Shown: piece by piece, positions 1 to 8,898 of the stretch | Layout of the letters: each line of letters begins with the position of its first letter | Position numbering within the stretch: the first letter of the stretch is position 1 | From: Galbitalea sp036271795 | Lineage (GTDB): Bacteria > Actinomycetota > Actinomycetes > Actinomycetales > Microbacteriaceae | Length of the DNA stretch: 64,000 bases | Assembly (NCBI GenBank): GCA_036271795.1 | Contig: DATAZY010000014.1 | Coordinates: forward strand, 15,122 to 79,121 | Direction of reading: 5' to 3' | Translations under genes and position numbers: made by a program | The notes under the pieces: model-generated | Seen by the model: the letters and a program-made list of their open reading frames with translations, nothing else | The model's database searches: none | Told to the model about the DNA's origin: nothing

Positions 1-553
1 CGTTCCGAACAAGTTCACGGTACTGCTGAGCCCCACCGACTACTCGACCATGTCGGCCGTTGGACCTTCGCTGATCGACGAATTCATCCTCCAGGTAGAG
101 CAGCACGCAACCGCCCAGCGTTACTCATTCGCGGGTGGGATATCCCTCGCGCTGAAATCCGATGACAGGCTATCGGAGGGCGTCGTCGCCATAGAGTCCG
201 TCAGTGTGAAGGGTGCGGTCGCCTGGACACCCGTGCTCGAGATCGATGGAACAATGCATCCGCTCACCGGGGGCAGGACCATCGTAGGCCGCGGCTCCGA
301 GGCGGACATCACTGTCGATGACACTAGCATCTCGCGGAAGCACGTCGAGATTCTCTGGGACGGCAAGCGTGGCCAGGCAAGAGACCTTGGATCCACCAAC
401 GGATCGAAGCTCAACGGCGCCAAGCTCACCAAGGCCCCCCTCGAACCGGACTCCGTCATCGAGATCGGGCGAACGCGCATGATCTTTCGAGTGCTTGCCC
501 AGTCCGCCGACACGGCGCCGGCATTCGCGGACAAGGGGTCGACGACGAAATGA
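1..553 (+). CDS. fhaA: FHA-domain protein FhaA (DUF3662), 3' part only
   Basis: The reading frame is open from base 2, so the start lies before the window and about 183 C-terminal residues are visible. The first visible residues fit the end of a DUF3662 domain. They are followed by a complete forkhead-associated domain with the GRG, SRKH and STNG signatures that bind phosphothreonine. In the known family FhaA is a cytoplasmic adaptor that docks on phosphorylated PknA/PknB targets, including the MurJ system. Its last 4 bases overlap the start of the next FHA gene, as expected for translational coupling in the fha-pstP-rodA-pbpA-pkn operon. Confidence 0.93.
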   Translation, partial: VPNKFTVLLSPTDYSTMSAVGPSLIDEFILQVEQHATAQRYSFAGGISLALKSDDRLSEGVVAIESVSVKGAVAWTPVLEIDGTMHPLTGGRTIVGRGSEADITVDDTSISRKHVEILWDGKRGQARDLGSTNGSKLNGAKLTKAPLEPDSVIEIGRTRMIFRVLAQSADTAPAFADKGSTTK

Positions 554-1077
554 GCGAACTGACGCTGCTGATCCTTCGCCTGGCATTCCTTGCGATCATG
601 TGGTTGTTTGTTTTCGCGATTGTCTACGCGCTCCGCAGCGACCTGTTCGGGCAACGCGTCCGTCGCCAGGGATCGGATGTCGGGTCCCCCTTCGCCAGCG
701 CCGCCGTCGCAGCACCCCCGGCGAGCGCCGCAGCTGCCGTCCCCCCGACGGGACCGGTGAAAACAGCTCGCTCCCCCTCGCGGCCGGTCGCCAAGCGACT
801 GGTCATTACCTCGGGACCGAAAGAAGGGCTCGAAATCGAGCTCCCCAGCGAGCAGCTCGCGATCGGGCGGTCGAGTGAGTCCGGCCTGGTCATCAGGGAT
901 GACTACACCTCGACCCACCACGCACGCCTTCTCCTCTGGAACGATGGATGGGTGGTGCAGGATCTCGACTCGACCAACGGCACCTTTCTCGACGGCACCC
1001 GCGTGACCCTGCCGACTCTTGTTCCGCTGAACACACCGGTCAAGATCGGAACGACCACGTTCGAGTTGCGACGGTAG
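550..1077 (+). CDS. fhaB: FHA-domain membrane protein FhaB/FipA
   Basis: 175 residues. One N-terminal membrane segment (about residues 4-26) is followed by an Ala/Pro-rich linker and a C-terminal FHA domain (about 80-175) with GRS, THHA and STNGTFLDG signatures. The family binds phosphothreonines made by PknA/PknB and in mycobacteria links the kinases to FtsZ/FtsQ and septal growth. The ATG overlaps the fhaA stop by 4 bases, and the pstP GTG follows the stop by 2 bases. Confidence 0.93.
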   Translation: MSELTLLILRLAFLAIMWLFVFAIVYALRSDLFGQRVRRQGSDVGSPFASAAVAAPPASAAAAVPPTGPVKTARSPSRPVAKRLVITSGPKEGLEIELPSEQLAIGRSSESGLVIRDDYTSTHHARLLLWNDGWVVQDLDSTNGTFLDGTRVTLPTLVPLNTPVKIGTTTFELRR

Positions 1078-1079
1078 CC

Positions 1080-2321
1080 GTGGCGGAAGAACAGAAGAGC
1101 ACGGCCGTCTCACACGTTGGCAAGATACGCGCCAACAATCAGGACAGTGGGTACGCGGGCAGCTACCTGTTCGTCGTAGCGGATGGCATGGGCGGGCACG
1201 CGGGCGGCGATGTTGCGTCGGCCATCGCGGTCCGGCGGATCAGCGAGGTCGACCAGAAATACACCTCCGCACACGACGCGGCGTTCGCGCTCCAGTCCGC
1301 ACTGATCGCGGCGAATTCGCTTCTCGCGGAGACCGTCTTCGAGCACAACGAGCTGACCGGAATGGGCACGACCGTCAGCGGACTGATCCGCGTCGACAAC
1401 CAGATCGCAATGGCACACATCGGGGACTCGCGCATCTATCGATATCGTGGAGGCAAGCTCGAGCAGATCTCGACGGACCACACGTTCGTCCAGCGACTCG
1501 TCGACTCCGGCCGGATCACTCCAGAGGAGGCGGCCGTTCATCCGCGCCGGTCCGTGCTCATGCGCGTTCTCGGAGACGTGGATGCTGCTCCAGAAATCGA
1601 CACGAATGTCTTTGACACGGCCCCGGGCGATCGCTGGCTCATCTGTTCCGACGGCCTCTCGAGCTACGTCACGGACGACAAAATGGAACACGTCCTCGCG
1701 ACCGTGCCCTCGGCCCAGGAAGCCGCCACCCGTCTGATCAAGGAAAGCCTCGATCAGGGCGCTCCCGACAACGTAACCGTAGTTCTTCTGGATATCGACG
1801 ATTCGCCGGACTCGTCCCACGTTCCGCCAATCACGGTCGGGTCCGCCGCGAGCCCGCTGTCCTTCGACAGCGACAGTGCGCGGAGAGCCCTGAGACTGCC
1901 GACGCTGCTACTGCACCCGCTCAAGGCGACGCAGCCCGACCCGAGCCACTTCGAGCCGGAGTCCGACGACTACCTCGATGAGCTCATCCAGGAAGATCGC
2001 AACCGGCAGCGCAGAAGGAGGATCACCTGGCTGGTTTCGATCATCCTCGTGGTTGCCGCCATCGTTGCGGTCGGCATCGTCGGTTACAACTGGACCCAGA
2101 CCAACTACTACGTCGGTGACGACCACGGCTACGTCGCCATCTATCGCGGCGTTCAGCAGAGCGTTGGGCCGTTCGAGCTTTCGACCGTCTACCGGAAGAC
2201 CACCATCGCGCTCTCCGATCTCTCCGGCGGTAACCGAGACCAGGTGAAGGCCACCATTAGCGCGAGCAGTCGTGAGATGGCAGAACAGATCGTGGAACGG
2301 CTGGCGGATGCGAGTAACTAG
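1080..2321 (+). CDS. pstP: PP2C-family Ser/Thr phosphatase PstP
   Basis: 413 residues from a GTG placed 2 bases after the fhaB stop; the longer open frame upstream runs inside fhaB and is not used. A PP2C catalytic domain (about residues 1-235) carries the metal-binding DGMGGHAGGD, GDSRIYR, SDGLSSY and DNVTVV motifs. It is followed by a cytoplasmic linker, one membrane helix (about 315-340) and a short extracytoplasmic tail. It is expected to dephosphorylate PknA, PknB and their substrates. The 3' end overlaps the start of rodA. Confidence 0.95.
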   Translation: MAEEQKSTAVSHVGKIRANNQDSGYAGSYLFVVADGMGGHAGGDVASAIAVRRISEVDQKYTSAHDAAFALQSALIAANSLLAETVFEHNELTGMGTTVSGLIRVDNQIAMAHIGDSRIYRYRGGKLEQISTDHTFVQRLVDSGRITPEEAAVHPRRSVLMRVLGDVDAAPEIDTNVFDTAPGDRWLICSDGLSSYVTDDKMEHVLATVPSAQEAATRLIKESLDQGAPDNVTVVLLDIDDSPDSSHVPPITVGSAASPLSFDSDSARRALRLPTLLLHPLKATQPDPSHFEPESDDYLDELIQEDRNRQRRRRITWLVSIILVVAAIVAVGIVGYNWTQTNYYVGDDHGYVAIYRGVQQSVGPFELSTVYRKTTIALSDLSGGNRDQVKATISASSREMAEQIVERLADASN

Positions 2322-3738
2322 CGACACGAAGCCCGTCCCCATCCAGACCGACCCGGTCGTGGCCGGCCCCCGCACGTCGTTGACGACGACCATCCGGGTG
2401 CGGCTGCGAGTGCCGGCGCGGCTCCGGAATCTCGAACTCGTCCTGCTGATTTTCGCCTGTGCGGTGGGGACGGCGGCCATCGTCCTGGTGCAGTTGGGCG
2501 CGCTGGGCCACATCGACGGCAGTGTCGTAGGGATTACGGCAGGGCTCGGAGTTCTCGTACTCGCCATGCACGTCGTGATGCGGGTCGTCGCTCCTCAGGC
2601 CGATCCGCTCATCCTTCCCATCATTACGGTGCTGAACGCCATCGGAATCGCGGAGATCTACCGGATCGATCTCGCCTCCGGCGCCGCCGGCTGGAACAGC
2701 GCGGGCATCCGGCAGATCGTCTGGACCGGCATCGCGATCGTCATCGCGATCGCCGTGCTCATCCTCGTACGTAACCACCGCGTTCTGCAGCGCTATCGCT
2801 ACATCGCGATGTTCGTCGGCATCGTGCTTCTTCTCCTGCCCATGCTGCCGGGCATCGGTCGCAACATCAACGGTGCACAGGTATGGATCGGCATCGGGCC
2901 GTTCTCATTCCAGCCCGGCGAGCTGGCGAAGGTCGCGCTGGCAATCTTCTTTGCCGGCTACCTGGTGACCGCGCGTGACTCGCTCTCGATGGTCGGTCGC
3001 AAGGTGCTCTGGATGCGGTTCCCGCGAGCGCGCGACCTCGGCCCCATCCTCGTCGTCTTCGCAGCGTCGATGCTCGTTCTCATATTTCAGAAGGACCTGG
3101 GCACGTCGCTCCTGTACTTCGGGCTGTTCCTGGTCATGATCTACGTGGCGACCGGTCGCGCGAGCTGGATCGTCCTCGGGCTGGCGATGTTCGCCGTAGG
3201 CGCCCTCATTGCGTACAAGCTTCTCGCCTACGTCGCCGATCGCGCCCACACCTGGATCAACGCCTTCAGTCCTGCGAATTACAACGCCAAGGGCGGCAGC
3301 TACCAGGTCGTGCAGGGCATCTTCGGCCTCGCGCATGGCGGCATCCTGGGCACCGGGCTGGGTCTCGGCGCGCCGCAGAAGACGCCGCTCGCCAACAGCG
3401 ATTTCATCTTCTCCTCGCTCGGTGAGGAGCTGGGGCTGGTCGGCGTCTTCGCCATCCTCGGGCTCTATCTTTTGTTTGTTTCGCGCGGACTACGGATCGG
3501 CTTCGCCGGTCAGGATGACTTCGGCCGGCTCCTCGGCGTTGGACTGGCCTTCGTCATCGCGCTCCAGGTGTTCATCGTCATCGGCGGTGTGACCCGCGTC
3601 ATCCCCCTGACGGGGCTGACGACGCCGTTCCTTGCGGCGGGCGGATCCTCCCTGGTCGCCAACTGGATCATCGCCGCCCTGTTGCTGCGACTCTCGGATG
3701 CCGTCAGAAGCGCGCCCCCGGTGGTGGGTCAAACATGA
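2308..3738 (+). CDS. rodA: SEDS peptidoglycan glycosyltransferase (RodA/FtsW family)
   Basis: About 476 residues, almost entirely hydrophobic, with roughly ten or more membrane segments, matching the SEDS family that polymerises lipid II. The conserved family features GIGRNINGAQVWI, the Gln/Pro-Gly-Glu motif QPGELAKV, and FIFSSLGEELGL near the C-terminus are all visible. I chose the ATG at 2308, which overlaps the pstP end by 14 bases; an upstream start at 2272 would lie deeper in pstP. Its place directly before a class B penicillin-binding protein gene argues for the elongation or septal SEDS-PBP pair of this operon rather than the dcw-cluster FtsW. Confidence 0.92.
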   Translation: MRVTSDTKPVPIQTDPVVAGPRTSLTTTIRVRLRVPARLRNLELVLLIFACAVGTAAIVLVQLGALGHIDGSVVGITAGLGVLVLAMHVVMRVVAPQADPLILPIITVLNAIGIAEIYRIDLASGAAGWNSAGIRQIVWTGIAIVIAIAVLILVRNHRVLQRYRYIAMFVGIVLLLLPMLPGIGRNINGAQVWIGIGPFSFQPGELAKVALAIFFAGYLVTARDSLSMVGRKVLWMRFPRARDLGPILVVFAASMLVLIFQKDLGTSLLYFGLFLVMIYVATGRASWIVLGLAMFAVGALIAYKLLAYVADRAHTWINAFSPANYNAKGGSYQVVQGIFGLAHGGILGTGLGLGAPQKTPLANSDFIFSSLGEELGLVGVFAILGLYLLFVSRGLRIGFAGQDDFGRLLGVGLAFVIALQVFIVIGGVTRVIPLTGLTTPFLAAGGSSLVANWIIAALLLRLSDAVRSAPPVVGQT

Positions 3739-5201
3739 ATCGTCAGCTACGCCGCGTAGGAACAGTTGTCCTACTCATGTTCGTCGCGCTCCTGTGCTCG
3801 ACAACAGTCATCCAGGTCTTCTCGGCAGACCAGCTCAGGGACGACCCACGGAACATCCGCACGCTGGACGACAGCTATTCCGCCGAACGCGGCGAGATCC
3901 TGGATGCGGATGGCAACGTTCTGGCGAAGTCTGTGCCATCCAACGACGTCTACAAATACCAGCGCGTCTACACGAATCCCGCCGTCTACGCGGATGTCAC
4001 GGGCTACTTCACCTTCAACCAGGCCAATCCCGGCATCGAGGGGGCCCTCAATTCTTATTTGAGTGGCAGCGCGAACGACCAGTTCCTGAGCAACCTGTCC
4101 AGCATCGTCACCGGCAAGTCGGTGCAGGGCGCGTCGGTTGAGCTCACCATCGACCCCGCAGTCCAACAGGCCGCGTACAACGCACTCGGCAACAACTCCG
4201 GCGCGGTCGTAGCGCTCGATCCGAAGACGGGTGCGATCCTGGCGATGGTCTCCAAGCCGTCGTACGACCCGAATACGCTCTCCGTGCACAGCACGTCGCA
4301 GTTCTTCACGGCGTACAACGCGCTCATTAAATCGCCCAGCAAACCACTCACAAATCGGGCCACGGCCGGCGACCTCTATCATCCTGGCTCCGTTTTCAAG
4401 CTCGTGGTTGCCTCGGCCGCCATCGATAGCGGCAAGGCCACCGCGGACACCGCCTTCCCGAACCCGGCCTCGCTGCAGTTGCCGCTCTCCACGGCAGTCA
4501 TCCATAACTCGACCGGCGAAACCTGCGGCCCGGGGGCCACGGCGACGATCGCGACGGCCATCCAGCTCAGCTGCAACATCCCGATCGCCCAGCTCGGCGC
4601 ATCCATCGGTGAGGCCACGATCTCCGAATACGCGAGCCGGTTCGGATACGGCAAGCCGCTCGCGCTCGCCGACGGAAGCTTCGACGTGACCCCGAGCATC
4701 TACCCGACCGGACAGGATGCCCCGCACCTGATGATGTCCGCATTCGGTCAAAGCGATGACCGGGTTACCCCATTGCAGATCGCACTCGACTCGGCCGCCA
4801 TCGCCAATGGCGGAGTAGAGATGCAGCCGACTCTGATCAAGAAGATCATCCAGCCCGATCTGTCCGCGCTCCAGGTCCTGACTCCGAAGGTTTACAGCCG
4901 TCCGATCAGCGCGTCAACAGCGGCCGCGGTGCGAGACATGATGGTCTCGAGTGTGGCGGCCGGTGCTGCCAGCAATGCGAGAATAGTAGGCGTTCAAGTG
5001 GCGGGAAAAACCGGGACAGCACAGAACGGCGTACACGATCCTTACACGCTGTGGTTCACCGGCTTTGCTCCAGCCGACAATCCCCAGGTGGTGGTTGCGG
5101 TTGTCATCGAGAACGGTGGCGGTCACGGTCAGGATGCAGTTGGCAACCAGATCGCGGCACCAATCGGCAAGGCAGTCATAGAGGCGGTGCTAAACAAATG
5201 A
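3735..5201 (+). CDS. pbpA: Penicillin-binding protein PbpA (class B transpeptidase)
   Basis: 488 residues. It has a single N-terminal membrane anchor (about 7-29) and a C-terminal transpeptidase domain with the active-site Ser219-x-x-Lys222 (PGSVFK), the SCN motif near 279 and the KTG motif near 424 (AGKTGTAQ). It forms peptide cross-links in the outer face of the membrane, presumably with the RodA-like protein encoded just upstream, whose stop it overlaps by 4 bases. The N-terminal domain is short, as is usual for actinobacterial PbpA rather than PbpB/FtsI. Confidence 0.95.
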   Translation: MNRQLRRVGTVVLLMFVALLCSTTVIQVFSADQLRDDPRNIRTLDDSYSAERGEILDADGNVLAKSVPSNDVYKYQRVYTNPAVYADVTGYFTFNQANPGIEGALNSYLSGSANDQFLSNLSSIVTGKSVQGASVELTIDPAVQQAAYNALGNNSGAVVALDPKTGAILAMVSKPSYDPNTLSVHSTSQFFTAYNALIKSPSKPLTNRATAGDLYHPGSVFKLVVASAAIDSGKATADTAFPNPASLQLPLSTAVIHNSTGETCGPGATATIATAIQLSCNIPIAQLGASIGEATISEYASRFGYGKPLALADGSFDVTPSIYPTGQDAPHLMMSAFGQSDDRVTPLQIALDSAAIANGGVEMQPTLIKKIIQPDLSALQVLTPKVYSRPISASTAAAVRDMMVSSVAAGAASNARIVGVQVAGKTGTAQNGVHDPYTLWFTGFAPADNPQVVVAVVIENGGGHGQDAVGNQIAAPIGKAVIEAVLNK

Positions 5202-6847
5202 GACCGACAAGCGGGCTCACTTTCGGCGGCAGATACCAGCTGTCGAGCCGCGTTGCCATCGGCGGAATGGGCGAGGTCTGGCAGGCGACCGACCTGGTAA
5301 TCGGGCGCACTGTCGCGATCAAGATTCTTAAAGACGAGTACCTGGGCGACCCAGGATTCCTGGAGCGATTCCGCGCGGAGGCCAGGCACGCCGCGCTCGT
5401 CAACCACGAGGGCATCGCGAACGTCTTCGACTATGGCGAGGAGGACGGCAGCGCATTCCTCGTCATGGAACTCGTCCCCGGTGAAGCGCTGTCCACCATC
5501 CTCGAACGCGATCGCGTCCTGGCGACCGACCGCGTCCTCGACATCGTCGCCCAGACCGCCAATGCGCTCCACGCCGCACATTCGGCCGGCCTGGTCCACC
5601 GCGACATCAAGCCCGGCAACCTGCTGATCACACCGGATGGTCGGGTCAAGATCACCGACTTCGGAATCGCGCGCATCGCCGACCAGGTGCCGCTCACGGC
5701 GACCGGTCAGGTCATGGGAACAGTGCAATACCTCTCCCCGGAGCAGGCGAGCGGTCATCCCGCGTCGCCGACTACCGACATCTACTCGCTAGGGATCGTT
5801 GCCTATGAAGCGCTCGCCGGGCGTCGGCCGTTTACCGGAGAGTCGCAAGTTGCAATTGCGATGGCACAGATCAACGAGACTCCACCCGAGTTGCCGGCAA
5901 CCATCGCAGAACCCGTGCGAAATCTCGTCTATTCCTCGATCGCCAAGAGTCCCGCCGATCGGCCCGCCTCGGCGGCGCATCTTGCCCGCGCGGCCCAGGC
6001 ACTTCGTCGGGGCGATGTTGCGGCCGCCGCCACGTCCGTTCCGGGGATCATCGGCACCGGATCTCTCGCATCCGCCGCAGGGGCGAACTACGGCAACCCG
6101 ACGACTGCGACCCGGGTGCTGTCGGCGACGACCGGCGGTACACCGACATCACCGACTCCAGCGAAACGCCGCAATCCGTGGACCTGGCCGCTCATCGCAC
6201 TCGTGGCACTACTGGCGGTAGTGCTTGTCGGCACGATCATTGCACTGCTCGCTGCCCCAGGAAAACCTGCGCCGACGCGAAGTCCGACAAGCTCAACCCA
6301 GCCGCCATCGCACACACCGACGCCGACGCCGACGCTGGTCACACTCAAGGCGACCGACATTGTTGGGCTCACCAAGGCCGCCGCCCAGGCCAAGCTGCAG
6401 AGCCTCGGCCTGGTCATGAACGCGACCAACGGTGATCCCGCGACGACTTCGTCGCAGGTTGGCACCGCCGAAACCGTGCAGCCCGTCGGTAACCTGTCGC
6501 CCGGCATGACGGTCAACGTAGGTTTCTACACCGCGGTCGCCAACCCCTCGGCGCCGCCCGCGCCGACCACGGCAGATTCGGCTCCATACAACTCCGGCAG
6601 CACGGTAACGGTCCAATGGGTCGCCTACACGGGATGCCCGAGTGACCTGACCCTGAGCGGATACAACGTGACGGTCGTGAACGGCGGAAATACGGAGTCG
6701 AATCCACTGCTCCCCTCGAATACCCAGGAGGACATCACAATGGGCACGACAGGAACGACCTCCGTCTCGTACAGCGCGATCTGCGGAACCGGTTCGTCGG
6801 CCATCCAGTCTGATCCGTCGCCGGCGCTGAGCCTTCCGATCACCTAG
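5198..6847 (+). CDS. pknA: Transmembrane Ser/Thr kinase PknA-like, with PASTA and FN3-like tail
   Basis: 549 residues from the ATG overlapping the pbpA stop. The kinase domain (about 13-270) has the glycine loop AIGGMGEVW, Lys42 (VAIK), HRDIKPGN with catalytic Asp136, and DFGIAR. One membrane helix lies at about 329-352, followed by a Pro/Thr-rich linker. Outside the membrane there is one PASTA-like repeat (about 381-447) and a further roughly 100-residue beta-rich, fibronectin-III-like domain with two cysteines. Mycobacterial PknA has no PASTA domain, so the outer part is the unusual element. Position in the operon supports the PknA name. Confidence 0.9.
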   Translation: MRPTSGLTFGGRYQLSSRVAIGGMGEVWQATDLVIGRTVAIKILKDEYLGDPGFLERFRAEARHAALVNHEGIANVFDYGEEDGSAFLVMELVPGEALSTILERDRVLATDRVLDIVAQTANALHAAHSAGLVHRDIKPGNLLITPDGRVKITDFGIARIADQVPLTATGQVMGTVQYLSPEQASGHPASPTTDIYSLGIVAYEALAGRRPFTGESQVAIAMAQINETPPELPATIAEPVRNLVYSSIAKSPADRPASAAHLARAAQALRRGDVAAAATSVPGIIGTGSLASAAGANYGNPTTATRVLSATTGGTPTSPTPAKRRNPWTWPLIALVALLAVVLVGTIIALLAAPGKPAPTRSPTSSTQPPSHTPTPTPTLVTLKATDIVGLTKAAAQAKLQSLGLVMNATNGDPATTSSQVGTAETVQPVGNLSPGMTVNVGFYTAVANPSAPPAPTTADSAPYNSGSTVTVQWVAYTGCPSDLTLSGYNVTVVNGGNTESNPLLPSNTQEDITMGTTGTTSVSYSAICGTGSSAIQSDPSPALSLPIT

Positions 6848-6958
6848 TCCGCACGCGGGCGGGTCATAGACAGTTGTCAGCCTTGCGGCTGATGGGGCGC
6901 CGAGAACCACCGGTTACACTCGACATGGCAACCGGAGTCGATATACGGGAGACGGATC
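6848..6958 (+). promoter_or_regulatory. pknA-pknB spacer with a possible internal promoter
   Basis: The 111-bp spacer is the only sizeable gap in the operon. It contains a short CAGCC...GGCTG inverted repeat (about 6880-6893) and a TACACT hexamer near 6914 that could act as a -10 element for pknB. A GGGAGA ribosome-binding sequence lies just before the GTG at 6959. The promoter is an inference from sequence only. Confidence 0.4.
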
Positions 6959-8668
6959 GTGACAGACAGCGTCAACCAGCGCGTTCGCCTGCTCGCTGGC
7001 CGCTACGAGATCGGCGCGCTGATCGGCCGCGGTGGAATGGCGGATGTGCGCCTCGGAACCGATGCACGGCTCGGTCGTCGCGTTGCAATCAAACTCCTCA
7101 AACCTGCCCTCGCAAAGGACCCAGCCTTCCGTACTCGCTTCCGCCGCGAGGCGCAGGATGCTGCCAAGATGGCGCATCCGACAATCGTTCGCATCTTCGA
7201 TGCCGGGGAAGAGACCGTTCTCGACCCCAGCGGCAACGAAGCTCAGATTCCGTTCATCGTCATGGAATACGTGGATGGGCGGTTGCTCAAAGACATCATC
7301 GCCGAGGGTCCGCTACCGGAACACGAGGCCGTTCGGATCACCGGCCAAATCCTCACCGCCCTCGAGTACTCGCATCGTGCGGGCGTCGTGCATCGCGACA
7401 TCAAACCCGGCAACATCATGATCGCCTCGAACGGCCAGGTAAAGGTTATGGACTTTGGCATCGCCAGAGCGGTGTCCGAATCGGCCGCAACAATTACCGA
7501 AACCAGCGCCATCGTCGGTACTGCCCAATACTTCTCGCCCGAGCAGGCTCGTGGCGAAAGCGTCGACGCTCGCACGGACCTCTACTCGACCGGTGTCGTG
7601 CTATTCGAGATGCTGACTGGTCAGGCACCGTTCCGCGGCGAGAACCCCGTCGCAGTGGCGTACCAGCATGTCAACCAAATCCCATCGCCACCGAGCTCCC
7701 TCAATCGGACAGTATCCCCGGCCGTGGATGCCGTCGTTGAGCACGCGCTTTCGAAGGACCGGTTCTCCCGTTTCCAGAGCGCGTCCGAATTCCGCGACCA
7801 GCTCGACGGTGCCGGATCCGGCGCGCCGCCCGTCGTTCGACAGGTTGTTCCGGCCAACGACTTCAACGCGACGCTATTCGGCGTCAATCCGACGATGACG
7901 GCGAACTCCGATGCTGCGCTTCGCCAGCTGACCATCGACCAGGACGCCCGCGGGTCCCGCACCCAGCAGCGTCCACCGGTGGCGTGGATCTGGGCGGGCA
8001 TCGCCCTCCTGATGGTTATCGTCATCGCGGTTGTCGTCTGGACGATCACTCTGCCTAAAGACACGGGAATCGACCAGGGCCTGTCGGTCAAGGTCCCCGC
8101 CCTTGCTGGCCAGTCGTACGACGGCGCGCAGTCTGCTCTCAAAAAGCTGGGCCTGGTCGCGGTGGAGCAGCAGGTTTCCAGCTCGACGATCTCTCCAGGC
8201 GCCGTCATCAGCACGAGCCCGGGTACCGGCAGTTCCGTCGCGCCACACTCGACCGTGACGGTGACCGTGTCGAGCGGGCCGTCGGCGCTCTCGGTGCCTG
8301 ATGTGTCCGACCTGACCGTCGCCGCCGCGACCGCCAAACTGAAAGCTGCGGGGCTCAAAGTTGGCACCACGACCGCAGAAGATTCTCAGACCGTTGCCGC
8401 GGGGCTGATCGTCGGGACCAGCCCGGCCGCGGGCACGTCTGCCAAGTCCGGGGACACGATCAACCTGATGACATCCACCGGCAAAGTCAACATTCCGAGC
8501 GTTGTCGGCCAGTCCGGATCTGCAGCCGGCCAGACGCTCACTTCCCTGCAAGTTTCCTTCAGCGTTGTTCCCAACCCCGGTTGCACGGGGGGCACGGTGA
8601 GCGCTCAGTCGCTGGTCGGCGAGCAGGCCCAGGGATCCAGCATGACGATCACGGTCTGTACCGGCTAA
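6959..8668 (+). CDS. pknB: Transmembrane Ser/Thr kinase PknB with PASTA domains
   Basis: 569 residues from a GTG preceded by GGGAGA. The N-terminal kinase domain has IGRGGMADV, AIKLLK, HRDIKPGN and DFGIAR, with an activation loop rich in Thr/Ser. A single membrane helix (about 343-365) precedes three PASTA repeats of about 65 residues each that reach the C-terminus. PASTA domains of this family bind muropeptides or lipid II outside the cell. PknB phosphorylates FHA adaptors and cell-wall enzymes and is switched off by PstP encoded upstream. Many orthologues have four PASTA repeats; three are visible here. Confidence 0.95.
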   Translation: MTDSVNQRVRLLAGRYEIGALIGRGGMADVRLGTDARLGRRVAIKLLKPALAKDPAFRTRFRREAQDAAKMAHPTIVRIFDAGEETVLDPSGNEAQIPFIVMEYVDGRLLKDIIAEGPLPEHEAVRITGQILTALEYSHRAGVVHRDIKPGNIMIASNGQVKVMDFGIARAVSESAATITETSAIVGTAQYFSPEQARGESVDARTDLYSTGVVLFEMLTGQAPFRGENPVAVAYQHVNQIPSPPSSLNRTVSPAVDAVVEHALSKDRFSRFQSASEFRDQLDGAGSGAPPVVRQVVPANDFNATLFGVNPTMTANSDAALRQLTIDQDARGSRTQQRPPVAWIWAGIALLMVIVIAVVVWTITLPKDTGIDQGLSVKVPALAGQSYDGAQSALKKLGLVAVEQQVSSSTISPGAVISTSPGTGSSVAPHSTVTVTVSSGPSALSVPDVSDLTVAAATAKLKAAGLKVGTTTAEDSQTVAAGLIVGTSPAAGTSAKSGDTINLMTSTGKVNIPSVVGQSGSAAGQTLTSLQVSFSVVPNPGCTGGTVSAQSLVGEQAQGSSMTITVCTG

Positions 8669-8714
8669 AACGCGTACCGGCCAAAACGCGTACCGGCCAA
8701 AACGCGTACCGGCT
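8667..8714. repeat. Three tandem 16-bp repeats at the end of pknB
   Basis: The unit AAAACGCGTACCGGCC is present three times head to tail (8667-8682, 8683-8698, 8699-8714; the last base differs in the third copy). The first copy overlaps the final bases of pknB, and the preceding codons (TACCGGCT) match the second half of the unit, so the array may have grown by slippage from the gene end. Confidence 0.9.
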
Positions 8715-8751
8715 GAGACGCTACCGACGGTAATTAACCGGTTACCGTCTC
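8715..8751. terminator. Imperfect stem-loop between convergent pknB and the small membrane protein gene
   Basis: GAGACG (8715-8720) can pair with CGTCTC (8746-8751), with further imperfect pairing inside (CTACCG with CGGTTAC). It lies after the pknB stop and covers the stop codon of the gene on the other strand. There is no long T-run, so a bidirectional terminator is plausible but not certain. Confidence 0.45.
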
Positions 8752-8895
8752 GGGGGGTGGCGGCGAGACGTACGGCTGGATCCACGGGAAGATCCAGAAA
8801 ACACAGACCGCAAGGATCGCCGCGACCAGAACCAGCAGAATGATGAGCCGAACCCACCAAGGGCCCGGCAGGACTCTCCACAGTGCTCCGTACAT
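8734..8895 (-). CDS. 53-residue single-pass membrane protein, next to the sortase gene
   Basis: A short gene read from the - strand (ATG at 8893-8895, stop at 8734-8736). The product begins MYGALWRVLPGP, has one hydrophobic helix (about 16-36) followed by Phe-Pro-Trp, and ends in a proline-rich tail (PPPP near residues 45-48). Its start codon is 3 bases after the sortase stop, so the two are probably cotranscribed. I recall similar short proteins next to class E sortases in actinobacteria but know no function. It could anchor to or regulate the sortase; that is inference. Confidence 0.75.
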   Translation of the reverse strand: MYGALWRVLPGPWWVRLIILLVLVAAILAVCVFWIFPWIQPYVSPPPPETVTG

Positions 8896-8898
8896 CCG

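Noticed and set aside
8667..8714. CRISPR array
   Set aside because: The repeats are 16 bp and directly adjoining with no spacers and no cas genes.
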